Shown in pieces: positions 8,169-16,137 of a stretch of DNA of 45,383 bases. Position numbers and translations under genes: made by a program. Each line of letters opens with the position of its first letter. The first letter of the stretch is position 1. The stretch is from Anaerolineales bacterium. Its GTDB lineage: Bacteria; Chloroflexota; Anaerolineae; Anaerolineales; Villigracilaceae. The stretch lies in NCBI GenBank assembly GCA_016927315.1, contig JAFGMV010000043.1, positions 1 to 45,383 on the forward strand, given 5' to 3'. A model generated the notes under the pieces. The model did no database searches. It saw nothing but the letters and a program-made list of their open reading frames with translations, and was not told the origin of the DNA.

Positions 8169-8197
8169 TTGCAATAACAAAGTTAGGAACCTATAAT
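8169..8197 (+). promoter_or_regulatory. Promoter of the FHA-mtnP-rodA operon
   Basis: TTGCAA (8169-8174), 17-nt spacer, TATAAT (8192-8197), 35 nt before the first start codon. Confidence 0.65.
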
Positions 8198-8232
8198 AAA
8201 GTAGTCAGCCGGACGATTAGCGATGGTGCAAT

Positions 8233-9069
8233 ATGAAAATTAGTCTTAACGAACTGGAAAACCAGCTGCAGTCACTGATCGAAGTGCATCTGGTAAAAAT
8301 GCTGCCGGGCCGAAAAATCGAGGACCTTATCACCCAACAACTTGCGACTGCCATAAAAGCCAAAATAGTATTGCTGGCCGATGGAACCAGAGTCGCCCCG
8401 AATGTTTACACACTAATCATGCAGCCCAAAACCGCAGCCGAATGGCAGAAAGACAATCACCTGCTGGATACCCTGCGAGAAGCAGTCCGCTCCGCCGGCG
8501 AGGAAGTCGGCATGCAGTTCGAAGCAACCCCAACCATTTCCATCACCACCGACGAAGAAATTTCCGGTAGTGAAATCCAGGTAATTGCGTCCCACCATGC
8601 AGACATACTGACGGAAACAAAAGGGAACAATAATGCGGCCGAAAATACGGCAGGAGTTGAATCAGACATCCCTGAGAATGCATTTATTATCATCGATGGC
8701 GTTAAAGTCATCCCGCTGAAAGAGATTGTCGTTAATATCGGACGCAGGCTGGAAAACCACATCGTCATTGACGACCCCCGTGTTTCCAGAAATCATGCTC
8801 AATTACGTGCGATTAAAGGGCGCTATGTACTCTTTGACTTGAGCTCAACCGGGGGCACATTCATCAACGGACAGCGCGGCAACCAGAGTATTCTTTATCC
8901 TGGGGATGTAATTTCCCTGGCTGGTGTACCATTGATTTTTGGGCAGGATAATCCACCACTACGCAGCGACCTTAAGGAAACAGCCCCTCTGGATGAGCCC
9001 CCAAACTTCATTGATCGTCCTACAGCCGTCTTAAAAAGAGACACACAACAATTAAAAAAAGACAGATGA
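8233..9069 (+). CDS. FhaA-like protein: DUF3662 domain plus FHA domain
   Basis: A 278-residue cytoplasmic protein. Residues 1-115 resemble the FhaA N-terminal domain (DUF3662; begins MKISLNELENQLQSLIE). After an acidic linker comes a phosphothreonine-binding FHA domain at about 150-240, with the conserved GR, SRNH and GTFING elements. In Actinobacteria, FhaA and FhaB sit beside rodA and pbpA and link Ser/Thr kinase signalling to cell-wall growth. The same order (FhaA-like, FhaB-like, RodA-PBP) occurs here with mtnP inserted. It overlaps the next gene by ATGA. No kinase or phosphatase gene is in the window. Confidence 0.85.
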   Translation: MKISLNELENQLQSLIEVHLVKMLPGRKIEDLITQQLATAIKAKIVLLADGTRVAPNVYTLIMQPKTAAEWQKDNHLLDTLREAVRSAGEEVGMQFEATPTISITTDEEISGSEIQVIASHHADILTETKGNNNAAENTAGVESDIPENAFIIIDGVKVIPLKEIVVNIGRRLENHIVIDDPRVSRNHAQLRAIKGRYVLFDLSSTGGTFINGQRGNQSILYPGDVISLAGVPLIFGQDNPPLRSDLKETAPLDEPPNFIDRPTAVLKRDTQQLKKDR

Positions 9070-9524
9070 GCGGCCCCATTGTCCTGGCCTTGCGTATACT
9101 CCTGACCCTGAGTCTTATTTCGTTATTAGGGTGGATGTACTATTCCATTTGGCAAAATGTCCGCCAACAGGGAGAAATCCTGGCTTCCCGCAAAGTACCC
9201 GGGATAAATATCGAAATCCGGCAAAAAGACTCCCTTCCCATCGCCCGCCTATTTACGCAGCCGGAAATTGTTATTGGCCGCGAACCTAATAGTGATATCC
9301 TGTTGACAGAAGAAACCGCCTCAGCCAGACATGCGCGCCTGAATTACCATCACAGCCAGTGGTGGCTGGAAGATCTCGACTCCAAAAATGGCACAATCCT
9401 GAATTCCAACAAATTGACCACACCGACCGTTATCATTTCAAACGATGAGATTATCTGTGGTAAAACTACACTAACAATTCGATTACAATCAGACTCATCA
9501 GTAACAACAACCCAAAGAATTTGA
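9066..9524 (+). CDS. FhaB-like membrane-anchored FHA protein
   Basis: A 152-residue protein with one N-terminal membrane helix (about 6-27, LALRILLTLSLISLLGWMYYSIW) and an FHA domain facing the cytoplasm. The phosphopeptide-binding residues are visible in IGREPNSDILL, SARHARL and DSKNGTILN. The layout is that of actinobacterial FhaB (FipA). Its start overlaps the stop of the FhaA-like gene (ATGA), so the two are probably translationally coupled. mtnP follows after 12 nt. By analogy it may place a phosphorylated partner next to the RodA complex; this is inference. Confidence 0.85.
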   Translation: MSGPIVLALRILLTLSLISLLGWMYYSIWQNVRQQGEILASRKVPGINIEIRQKDSLPIARLFTQPEIVIGREPNSDILLTEETASARHARLNYHHSQWWLEDLDSKNGTILNSNKLTTPTVIISNDEIICGKTTLTIRLQSDSSVTTTQRI

Positions 9525-9536
9525 ACCGGAGAAACT

Positions 9537-10403
9537 ATGACTGCAAAAGTGAAACTGGCTATCATCGGCGGATCAGGTCTTTACAGTATGCCAGGGCTTG
9601 AAAACGTCGAAAAACACGAATTTGACACCCCGTTTGGCTCCCCCAGCGCCCCAATTGTTGTTGGCACACTGGACGGTTATCGCGTCGCCTTCCTGGCCAG
9701 ACACGGCCTTGGTCATACAATCATGCCAACTGATGTGAACTACCGGGCTAATATTTACGCACTCAAGTCACTTGGGACCGACAAAGTAATCAGCATCAGC
9801 GCCTGCGGTTCGCTCCGTGAGGATTATGCTCCCGGCCATATCGTCATTCCAGATCAAATCTACGATAATACAAAAGACCGTATACGAACCTTCTTTGGGA
9901 AAGGCCTGGTCGCCCACGTAGGCGTTGCCGATCCTTTTTGCCCGGATTTGTCGGCCTGTCTCTACAGCGCAGTCAAACAAACTGGCGCCACGGTCCATAA
10001 CGGCGGTGCATTCATCACCATCGAAGGTCCACGTTTCTCGACCAAGGCAGAATCAAACACTTTCCGCTCCTGGGATATGTCTATCATCGGTATGACCGCT
10101 TCGCCAGAGGCCTTCCTGGCGCGTGAGGCCGAACTATGCTATACCTGCATGGCCCACGTCACGGATTATGACGTCTGGCATACCAGCAAAGAACCGGTAA
10201 CAGTTGATATGGTCATCGAAACCCTGAATAAGAACACTGCCACAGCCCAGGAGGCGATCCGCCAAATCTTACCGCTGCTCGACCAGGAACAAACCTGCAT
10301 ATGTGGGCAGGCGCTGGCTTCAGCCCTGATAACCAATCGCGATGCTATTCCGCAGAAAACCATTGATGAATTGGGCCTGCTGGTCAAGAAATATCTTTCG
10401 TAA
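9537..10403 (+). CDS. mtnP: S-methyl-5'-thioadenosine phosphorylase
   Basis: A 288-residue member of the purine nucleoside phosphorylase-2/MTAP family. It splits methylthioadenosine with phosphate into adenine and methylthioribose-1-phosphate (methionine salvage). Phosphate and ribose motifs are GGSGLY, RHGLGHT, NYRANI, SACGSL and EGPRFSTKAE. MTASPEAFLAREAELCY and the base-recognition strip TDYDVWH favour an adenine-type substrate, as in MTAP, over guanine/hypoxanthine. CCGGAG precedes the ATG. It lies inside the FHA-rodA operon with gaps of 12 and 18 nt, but no functional link is evident. No other methionine salvage genes are in the window. Confidence 0.93.
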   Translation: MTAKVKLAIIGGSGLYSMPGLENVEKHEFDTPFGSPSAPIVVGTLDGYRVAFLARHGLGHTIMPTDVNYRANIYALKSLGTDKVISISACGSLREDYAPGHIVIPDQIYDNTKDRIRTFFGKGLVAHVGVADPFCPDLSACLYSAVKQTGATVHNGGAFITIEGPRFSTKAESNTFRSWDMSIIGMTASPEAFLAREAELCYTCMAHVTDYDVWHTSKEPVTVDMVIETLNKNTATAQEAIRQILPLLDQEQTCICGQALASALITNRDAIPQKTIDELGLLVKKYLS

Positions 10404-10421
10404 GTCAAGAGAAAACTCTTA

Positions 10422-12803
10422 ATGACCGATCGTCTTCAAAGCCGCTTGCTGAAATTGGCGGGCGGCTTTCTGGCCTTATACGCAATCATCCTGACCCTGT
10501 CACCGGCTGTACGGATGCGCACCTGGCAGGTCTCATACCGCTGGGAACACTGGATCGGACTGTTGGTCTGGGCTGTTTGTTTTGCCATCGCAAACTACCA
10601 AACCTCCAGGCTCTTGCCCGATCGAGACCCCTTCTTGCTGCCGATCACCGCGGTGCTCAGTGGGTGGGGCTTACTGCTCATCTGGCGATTGGTCCCCAGC
10701 CTTGGTATGCGCCAGACCATCTGGCTGCTGCTCGCAACGGCTGTCTTGACCATTGGGCTGCGCCTGCCCGCCAATCTGAGGCACCTTCGAAATTATAAAT
10801 ACCTGCTGTTGTTCAGCGGATTGCTGCTGACCGCCCTGACCTTATTCTTTGGCGCCAACCCGCTGGGCTACGGGCCGCAACTCTGGCTGGGGTACCGGAG
10901 CGTTTTCCTGCAGCCATCCGAACCACTCAAACTACTGCTGGTCATCTACCTGGCTGCTTACCTGTCCGATCGCATCCACTTACGGCGGCGCTTGCTACTG
11001 CTCACGTTCCCAACTATTCTTGTAATTGGTCTCTCCCTGTTACTGCTACTCGTTCAACGCGACCTGGGAACCGCCTCCATATTTATCGGGCTTTACACAA
11101 TGATCCTGTATATGGGAACCGCCAGGCGGCGCTTCCTGTTGATCTGTTTTGGAACTTTACTCCTGGCCGGGATCCTGGGTTATTTCACGATCGACATCGT
11201 GCGTCTCAGGGTAGATACCTGGCTCAATCCCTGGGCCGACCCAAGTGGAACCTCCTACCAGATAGTGCAATCACTCCTGGCAATTGCGAATGGCGGCCTG
11301 CTTGGACGTGGTCCCGGATTGGGCAGTCCCGGATTGGTCCCTGTCGCTCACTCAGATTTTATCTTCGCCGCCCTTGCAGAAGAGCATGGCCTGATGGGAA
11401 CCGCGGCCCTGCTGATGCTATATGGATTATTGATCAACCGGGGCTTTCGGGCTGCGCTCAACGCCCAGGATCGCTACCGGCGCATCCTGGCTGCCGGCCT
11501 GACCACCTATCTTGGCATCCAGACTTTGCTGATCGTTGGCGGCAACCTGCGCCTGCTGCCGCTGACCGGGGTTACCCTGCCGTTTGTATCCTATGGGGGC
11601 TCATCACTGATCACCGGTACAATCGCCATTCTCCTGTTATTGTTGATCGGCAGCCAGCCGGATGATGAGCCCGCACCACTCCCCAAGCCATCGCCCTATC
11701 TCATCACCAGCGCACTGCTGTTATCCGGCCTGCTGCTTTCATTACTGGCAAACAGCTACTGGGGCATCATCCGCAGTGCAGACCTGCTCACCCGCACCGA
11801 CAACCCACGGCGCTCGATAGCAGACCGCTATGTGCCGCGCGGACAAATACTTGACCGGGATAACCGGCCAATCAACATGACTGATGGCCAGGTTGGCGAG
11901 TATAAACGCAGTTATCTGATACCGGAACTCGGGTCTGTAATTGGATACACGCATCCCATTTTCGGGCAGGCAGGCCTTGAAGCCAGCCTGGATAATTATC
12001 TGCGCGGCCTGCAAGGAAACCCCGTCAGTCTGGTCCTGTGGAATCAACTGCTGTACGGGCAGCCGCCTGAAGGTCTTGACGTTCGCCTGAGCATTGACCT
12101 GGAATTACAGGCTGCGGCAGACCAGGCGCTCAAAGAACATACCGGGGCCCTGGTATTGATCGACGCCAGCACAGGCGACATCCTGGTCATTTCATCCCAT
12201 CCGACCTTCGACCCAAACCTGCTCGACCAAACCGGAAATACCCTGATCGATGATCCAGACGCAAGACTGCTCAACCGGGTTACACTGGGCAGTTATCCGA
12301 TTGGCCGCACACTGAAGAGCCTGTTTGGCAGCGATATCGAGTCGATGAAGACTTTCGGACTGTTCGAAGCTCCCCGACTGAGAATGGGGTCAGTGACCGC
12401 CCGCGCTGCAGCAGACAACCCAACCATCAGCCCACTGCAAGCTGCCCTGGCTGCGGCAGTCTACAGCGCTGAAGGTATACGCCCACCAGCCAGGATTACC
12501 ACTGCCATCAAAACCAGCCAAAGCGGCTGGGTAATCTTGCCTGCGCTTGGAGATCCGAAAAGGGTATTGAGTCCATCCGGGGCAGCAGACACGGCAGAAA
12601 GCCTGATGATCCCGGAAGAACCCTTTTGGCAGGTTTCTGAAACCCTGACAGAAGCCGACAGCGCCTATACCTGGTACCTGGCCGGCACCCTACCGAACTG
12701 GCAGGCTACTCCCCTGACCATCGTCCTGCTGCTGGAGGAAGACAATGAACCACTGGCCGTTGAGGTCGGGAGTAAAATACTGAAAGAGGCCTTACAGCCC
12801 TGA
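10422..12803 (+). CDS. RodA/FtsW glycan polymerase fused to a degenerate class B PBP domain
   Basis: A 793-residue fusion. Residues 1-410 are a complete SEDS protein with about ten helices. They include WLNPWADPSGTSYQ and AHSDFIFAALAEE, whose Asp312 matches the acid required in RodA/FtsW for glycan polymerisation from lipid II. A further helix (about 425-448) leads to an extracellular PBP-like part (about 455-793) with an N-terminal pedestal region and YVPRGQILDRD. The transpeptidase site is broken: the SxxK serine of the usual PPGSTFK is Arg629 (PIGRTLK; Lys632 kept), and no SxN or KTG box is visible. The domain is also short. It probably polymerises glycan but cannot cross-link; the PBP part may only activate RodA. 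It is the last gene of the FHA operon. Confidence 0.92.
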   Translation: MTDRLQSRLLKLAGGFLALYAIILTLSPAVRMRTWQVSYRWEHWIGLLVWAVCFAIANYQTSRLLPDRDPFLLPITAVLSGWGLLLIWRLVPSLGMRQTIWLLLATAVLTIGLRLPANLRHLRNYKYLLLFSGLLLTALTLFFGANPLGYGPQLWLGYRSVFLQPSEPLKLLLVIYLAAYLSDRIHLRRRLLLLTFPTILVIGLSLLLLLVQRDLGTASIFIGLYTMILYMGTARRRFLLICFGTLLLAGILGYFTIDIVRLRVDTWLNPWADPSGTSYQIVQSLLAIANGGLLGRGPGLGSPGLVPVAHSDFIFAALAEEHGLMGTAALLMLYGLLINRGFRAALNAQDRYRRILAAGLTTYLGIQTLLIVGGNLRLLPLTGVTLPFVSYGGSSLITGTIAILLLLLIGSQPDDEPAPLPKPSPYLITSALLLSGLLLSLLANSYWGIIRSADLLTRTDNPRRSIADRYVPRGQILDRDNRPINMTDGQVGEYKRSYLIPELGSVIGYTHPIFGQAGLEASLDNYLRGLQGNPVSLVLWNQLLYGQPPEGLDVRLSIDLELQAAADQALKEHTGALVLIDASTGDILVISSHPTFDPNLLDQTGNTLIDDPDARLLNRVTLGSYPIGRTLKSLFGSDIESMKTFGLFEAPRLRMGSVTARAAADNPTISPLQAALAAAVYSAEGIRPPARITTAIKTSQSGWVILPALGDPKRVLSPSGAADTAESLMIPEEPFWQVSETLTEADSAYTWYLAGTLPNWQATPLTIVLLLEEDNEPLAVEVGSKILKEALQP

Positions 12804-12851
12804 AGTAGTCACTGCGTACAGCCGAACAGATACGGTAGCAGCAGGATATAA

Positions 12852-12881
12852 AAAAAGAGACCCTGGAAATGGTCTCTTTTT
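12852..12881. terminator. Bidirectional terminator between the RodA fusion and ferredoxin genes
   Basis: A perfect 11-bp stem AAAAAGAGACC / GGTCTCTTTTT with an 8-nt loop. A- and T-tracts at both ends let it work in both directions. Confidence 0.85.
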
Positions 12882-12896
12882 AATCACTGTTCGCTA

Positions 12897-13295
12897 TTAA
12901 TCCGCGGCATCATACCCGGGACCCGATTGGAAGAACTCGCCGTTCTTCTGGATATCTTCTGTCAGGTCTACCAATTCACCAGCCTGCAGCTGCCTGACGG
13001 TATCCAGTTCGACGGGATCTCCATCACAATTTGTGCCTTCATAATGCCCATCCAGGCCAAGACGATTGAGAGATTCACCGCCTTTGGCTGAGTAAGCCGA
13101 CGGGACATCATCTTCAGTGAAAATCGCCCCAAAAGGACACTCGGCCACACAGGCCCCACAATCAATACAGGTATCTGGATCAATGTAATAAGTAGGCCAT
13201 TCCGCAGCCGGTTTGCCCGGGACAATGCATTCTACCGGACAGACCTCAACGCAACTACCATCACGCAAACACAGACCGGTAATAATATGAGTCAT
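12897..13295 (-). CDS. Ferredoxin with two [4Fe-4S] motifs
   Basis: A 132-residue soluble ferredoxin. The first cluster motif is C9-x5-C15-x3-C19-P-x3-C23 (CLRDGSCVEVCPVEC), the second CIDCGACVAECP. The first motif has the longer Cys spacing seen in FdxA-like proteins. After about residue 65 comes an acidic C-terminal extension of about 65 residues with no Cys-rich motif. GGAGG precedes the ATG at 13295. It diverges from sodN, and a minus-strand promoter is likely at 13327-13355. It acts as an electron carrier; the partner cannot be told from context. Confidence 0.92.
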   Translation of the reverse strand: MTHIITGLCLRDGSCVEVCPVECIVPGKPAAEWPTYYIDPDTCIDCGACVAECPFGAIFTEDDVPSAYSAKGGESLNRLGLDGHYEGTNCDGDPVELDTVRQLQAGELVDLTEDIQKNGEFFQSGPGYDAAD

Positions 13296-13326
13296 TCTGG
13301 TTCCTCCATGGGTTAAAGGACGATTA

Positions 13327-13355
13327 TTATTACTATTTTACCCTATTTCGTCCAA
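13327..13355 (-). promoter_or_regulatory. Candidate ferredoxin promoter
   Basis: Minus strand: TTGGAC (13355-13350), 17 nt, TAATAA (13332-13327), about 32 nt before the start. Confidence 0.45.
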
Positions 13356-13440
13356 CAGCCTGGCAGATTGGTAATAACTGGCAGGATGATGATGTCAATA
13401 TGGTTAATAGACCATCATCCGAATAAGATTAACTCTCATC

Positions 13441-13469
13441 TTGACATAGCCTGTCATAATTATTATGAT
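13441..13469 (+). promoter_or_regulatory. sodN promoter
   Basis: TTGACA (13441-13446), 17-nt spacer, TATGAT (13464-13469). A perfect palindrome overlaps the spacer and the -10 box (separate entry). Leader length is about 69 nt; AAGGAGG precedes the start codon. Confidence 0.7.
13454..13468. promoter_or_regulatory. 7-1-7 palindrome over the sodN -10 box: candidate FUR-family operator
   Basis: TCATAAT-T-ATTATGA is a perfect 7-1-7 inverted repeat. Each half differs at one position from the known 7-1-7 half-sites of Fur (TGATAAT), PerR (TTATAAT) and Zur (TCGTAAT). Its place over the -10 box would suit repression. Which metal or signal is sensed is unknown; nickel or peroxide would fit the gene. 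Confidence 0.5.
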
Positions 13470-13544
13470 CTGAATTGCTTATAGACGCCGAATAATTTCA
13501 TGCTCGCCAATCCATAAGATTGAATCCAAAAGGAGGTTTTCCAA

Positions 13545-14024
13545 ATGCTTCATCATATTCTGACCCAACTAGATAAAACCTTTCCGTTTAACCGGGCCAA
13601 AGCCCACTGCGATATTCCTTGTGGGATTTATGATCCCGGAACTGCCCAGATTGCAGCCCTGACAGTCGTCCGCATGATGGACCTGATAGCCGCCCTGGAA
13701 GGCGAAGGCGTTGCCAAAGACAACAGCATGGCGCGCTACGTGGCTGTCAAGGAAGAGCATGCCGAAAAAGCCAAACATGAGATCCGTATTATTTGGGGTG
13801 ATTACTTCAAAAAGGACAAGCACCCCAATGTTGACGACCTGGTTCACAAAATCATGCAGTTAGGCTCCCAATGCCGGCAAACTGCCAACCGGGAAGCCGG
13901 TGTGGCTTTTGTCGAAGCGATCAACGAGTTCGCTGAGGTCTTCTGGGGCACAAAAGATGTCAAGACCAAGAAAGCCAAGGCCCCGTATGCGCCTGCGCTT
14001 GAGATGGTCTATCCCGATCTCTAG
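13545..14024 (+). CDS. sodN: Nickel superoxide dismutase precursor
   Basis: A 159-residue Ni-SOD, which converts superoxide to peroxide and oxygen. The nickel hook HCDIPCGIYDP starts at His21, with Cys22 and Cys26 as thiolate ligands and His21 supplying the N-terminal amine and imidazole. Residues 1-20 are the propeptide that must be cut off before His21 to make the site. The rest is the helical bundle (for example VAVKEEHAEKAKHEIR). A C-terminal tail of about 20 residues makes the mature form (139) longer than the about 117 of the Streptomyces enzyme. AAGGAGG precedes the ATG. The processing enzyme gene sodX follows 48 nt downstream, separated by a hairpin. Confidence 0.96.
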   Translation: MLHHILTQLDKTFPFNRAKAHCDIPCGIYDPGTAQIAALTVVRMMDLIAALEGEGVAKDNSMARYVAVKEEHAEKAKHEIRIIWGDYFKKDKHPNVDDLVHKIMQLGSQCRQTANREAGVAFVEAINEFAEVFWGTKDVKTKKAKAPYAPALEMVYPDL

Positions 14025-14035
14025 CTCGGCCTTAC

Positions 14036-14070
14036 AAGCGAGTGAAGGCCTCTAACTTCACTCGCTTTAT
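14036..14070 (+). terminator. Intercistronic hairpin between sodN and sodX (attenuator-like)
   Basis: A perfect 11-bp stem (AAGCGAGTGAA / TTCACTCGCTT, 14036-14046 with 14057-14067) has a 10-nt loop and is followed by TTATT. The sodX ATG is only 6 nt after the stem. It could end most sodN transcripts and keep sodX expression low, or protect the sodN mRNA 3' end. Confidence 0.6.
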
Positions 14071-14072
14071 TA

Positions 14073-14363
14073 ATGTTCAAGGTAATAAAAATCACTGGCA
14101 ACAGCATGTCCCCAGAGTTTCAGGAAGGGGATTTTATCATCACGACCAGCCTGCTGTTCTTCATCAAGCACATCAAAGCCGGAGACGTGATCGTTTTCGA
14201 ACACGGACTCTACGGGCTCCTGATCAAACGCGTGCTGAATTTCACGAATGATGATCAGGTATACGTCATTGGTGCAAACGAAAACAGTCTGGACAGCCGC
14301 CGCCTGGGACCTGTCAAACGTGATACTGTTCGGGGGAAAGTACTTTGGAGAATTTCAAAGTAG
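14073..14363 (+). CDS. sodX: Ni-SOD maturation protease (S26-like)
   Basis: A 96-residue mini signal-peptidase-type protease (S24/S26 fold). The catalytic Ser11 is in ITGNSMSPEFQEGD and the general base is Lys52 in LLIKRVLNF; GANENSLDSRRLGPV is the usual late motif. The length, the lack of a membrane anchor and the position right after sodN identify the nickel-type SOD maturation protease, which removes the propeptide to expose His1 of the nickel hook. There is no obvious Shine-Dalgarno sequence, and the start sits next to the hairpin at 14036-14070. Production is probably much lower than that of SodN. Confidence 0.9.
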   Translation: MFKVIKITGNSMSPEFQEGDFIITTSLLFFIKHIKAGDVIVFEHGLYGLLIKRVLNFTNDDQVYVIGANENSLDSRRLGPVKRDTVRGKVLWRISK

Positions 14364-14394
14364 TACCCTTGATTTTTCAACAACAAGGATCCCT

Positions 14395-15339
14395 GTGCCG
14401 CCGCCACAACCCCGTTTCTTACTGCCCCTGGCATTGACCATTGCGATCCTGGCGGTTTCAACCGCCTCGATCTTCATTCGATTCGCCCAGGCAGAAGCCC
14501 CATCGTTGACGATTGCCGCCTTTCGTCTGACCATCGCCAGCCTGGCGCTGGCGCCGATAGCCCTTTTTCAACACCGTGCAGAATTACAGAACCTGGGTAA
14601 ACGTGACCTCATCATGACCCTGTTTTCTGGTTTATTCCTGGCCGTCCATTTCGCAGCCTGGATCTCATCGCTTGAATATACGACCGTAGCCAGTTCGGTT
14701 GTGCTGGTCAGCACCTCCCCGCTGTGGGCGGCGCTGATGACCCCAATATTCCTGCACGAAAAGCTGGGGCGCGGTATCTTGGCCGGCATGCTGCTGGCGC
14801 TGCTGGGAGGTATCCTGATCGCTGCCAGCGACTCCTGCGGAACCGGCGCCGGCTTGCTATCCTTATCCTGCCCGCCTCTATCCGATTTCCTATACAGGAA
14901 GGCCATGTGGGGCAATTTCCTGGCCCTGGTGGGCGCCTGGGCAGTCACCGGATACCTGCTGATCGGACGTCGATTAAGATCAGGCTTGTCTTTGATACCT
15001 TATATCTTCGTGGTCTACAGCATGGCAGCGATTGCATTGATCCTGATTATGTTGGTTTCGGGACAATCCATTACCGGCTTCCATCCTTCAACCTATCTCT
15101 GGATGATCCTGCTGGCGCTGATCCCGCAGCTGATCGGCCATTCAACTTATAATTGGGCGCTCCGTTATATTCCGGCTGCGCTGGTTGCGGTCACTATTCT
15201 CGGGGAACCGGTCGGTTCTACAATCCTGGCTTACCTCGTCCTGAATGAAACCCCTGGCACCCTGACCCTGGCAGGAGGCCTGTTGATTCTGCTGGGCATC
15301 TTCCTTGCTTCAAGAAGCAAACCTTCTCCAAACGCCTGA
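14395..15339 (+). CDS. EamA-family (DMT) transporter
   Basis: A 314-residue protein with about ten membrane helices in two EamA repeats (about 10-150 and 175-310). Repeat signatures include ASIFIRFAQAEAPSLTIAAF, SSLEYTTVASSVVLVSTSPL and ALRYIPAALVAVTILGEPVGS. Families of this kind export amino acids, metabolites or drugs; the substrate cannot be read from sequence. The frame is open far upstream into sodX, but a GTG at 14395 preceded by AAGGAT gives the normal length and avoids overlap. It may be co-transcribed with sodX (31-nt gap). Confidence 0.85.
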   Translation: MPPPQPRFLLPLALTIAILAVSTASIFIRFAQAEAPSLTIAAFRLTIASLALAPIALFQHRAELQNLGKRDLIMTLFSGLFLAVHFAAWISSLEYTTVASSVVLVSTSPLWAALMTPIFLHEKLGRGILAGMLLALLGGILIAASDSCGTGAGLLSLSCPPLSDFLYRKAMWGNFLALVGAWAVTGYLLIGRRLRSGLSLIPYIFVVYSMAAIALILIMLVSGQSITGFHPSTYLWMILLALIPQLIGHSTYNWALRYIPAALVAVTILGEPVGSTILAYLVLNETPGTLTLAGGLLILLGIFLASRSKPSPNA

Positions 15340-15686
15340 CAGCCCATTTCTGAACACAAAGGAGTCCCCTGCCAGCTCCACGGTGCAGTACGGCTGCCCC
15401 ATACCCCAAAAAAGGGAGGAAACAGACAAACCGGGGCTTTTTCAAAGTCAGATTAATAAAGTTGATGAAGTCTCAAAAAGGGATTTTGACAGCGAAAGAA
15501 TGCAGAATAATCCGAACTTTGTGCTCCTTTGTGTCTATGTGGTGAATAGTTTACCCTTTCTGTGCGTCATCACTGACATTGGGAAAGCCGTAACAGACAA
15601 ACATAAAGACCGGCGACTATTTTTTGATCTATGCTATAGTTATCTCACAGGTTCTTCTTTTCAATTTATCAAGGAGAGAAACGGCT
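15340..15686. other. Gene-free stretch before the DUF4190 gene
   Basis: No convincing coding frame. It holds the AAGGAG ribosome site of the next gene, a weak TATAGT box at 15635-15640 without a good -35, and the short degenerate repeat at 15517-15548. GCCCC near 15390 and GGGGCTTTTT near 15437 could form a loose terminator for the EamA gene, but the loop is long. Confidence 0.4.
15517..15548 (-). repeat. Short sequence resembling the widespread TTCACCAC..AGACACAAAG intergenic repeat
   Basis: Read on the minus strand it is ATTCACCACATAGACACAAA followed by GGAGCACAAAGT. It is close to a purine-rich TTCACCACAGAGACACAGAG string I recall from many bacterial intergenic regions, often near GxxExxY genes. 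No such gene remains here. This rests on memory, not on a search. Confidence 0.3.
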
Positions 15687-16040
15687 ATGGAAAATCAAAC
15701 AACACCCCCAACCACCTTACCATCACCGCCGAACAACACGCTGGCAATCGTCAGCCTGGTCGCCGGAATAACAGGCTTCATTCTTCTACCAGTCATTGGT
15801 GGGATTGCCGCGGCAATCACCGGGCACATGGCAAAAAAGGAAATAAAGGAAAGCGCCACTCCACAGGGCGGGGAAGGCATGGCAACTGCCGGCCTGATTC
15901 TCGGTTACGCCAATCTGGTTCTGTGTGTGCTGCCGTTTTGTGTTATTGCCCTGCTGACCCTATTTGCACCGTCCATCAACAGCACCTTTGAGGAAATAAT
16001 AAATGAACTCAGTTTCCTGGCTTTTAGCCTGCCCGTATAG
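15687..16040 (+). CDS. Small DUF4190-type membrane protein
   Basis: A 117-residue protein with a Pro/Thr-rich N-terminus and two hydrophobic regions (about 20-50, LAIVSLVAGITGFILLPVIGG; and about 68-98, AGLILGYANLVLCVLPFCV). The layout and the GHMAKKEI and GMATAGLILGY strips between and within them fit DUF4190, a family of small membrane proteins of unknown function. The ATG at 15687 follows AAGGAG by 10 nt; frames open further upstream lack a site. It is monocistronic and converges with malQ. Confidence 0.75.
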   Translation: MENQTTPPTTLPSPPNNTLAIVSLVAGITGFILLPVIGGIAAAITGHMAKKEIKESATPQGGEGMATAGLILGYANLVLCVLPFCVIALLTLFAPSINSTFEEIINELSFLAFSLPV

Positions 16041-16137
16041 GACCTTGTTTGCGCAGTTAATCTCCCAACCAGGACGCCATAACTGGTACTATCAATAATC
16101 CACTAGCATTTACACCTGCAGCCGCGGGAGTTATTGC

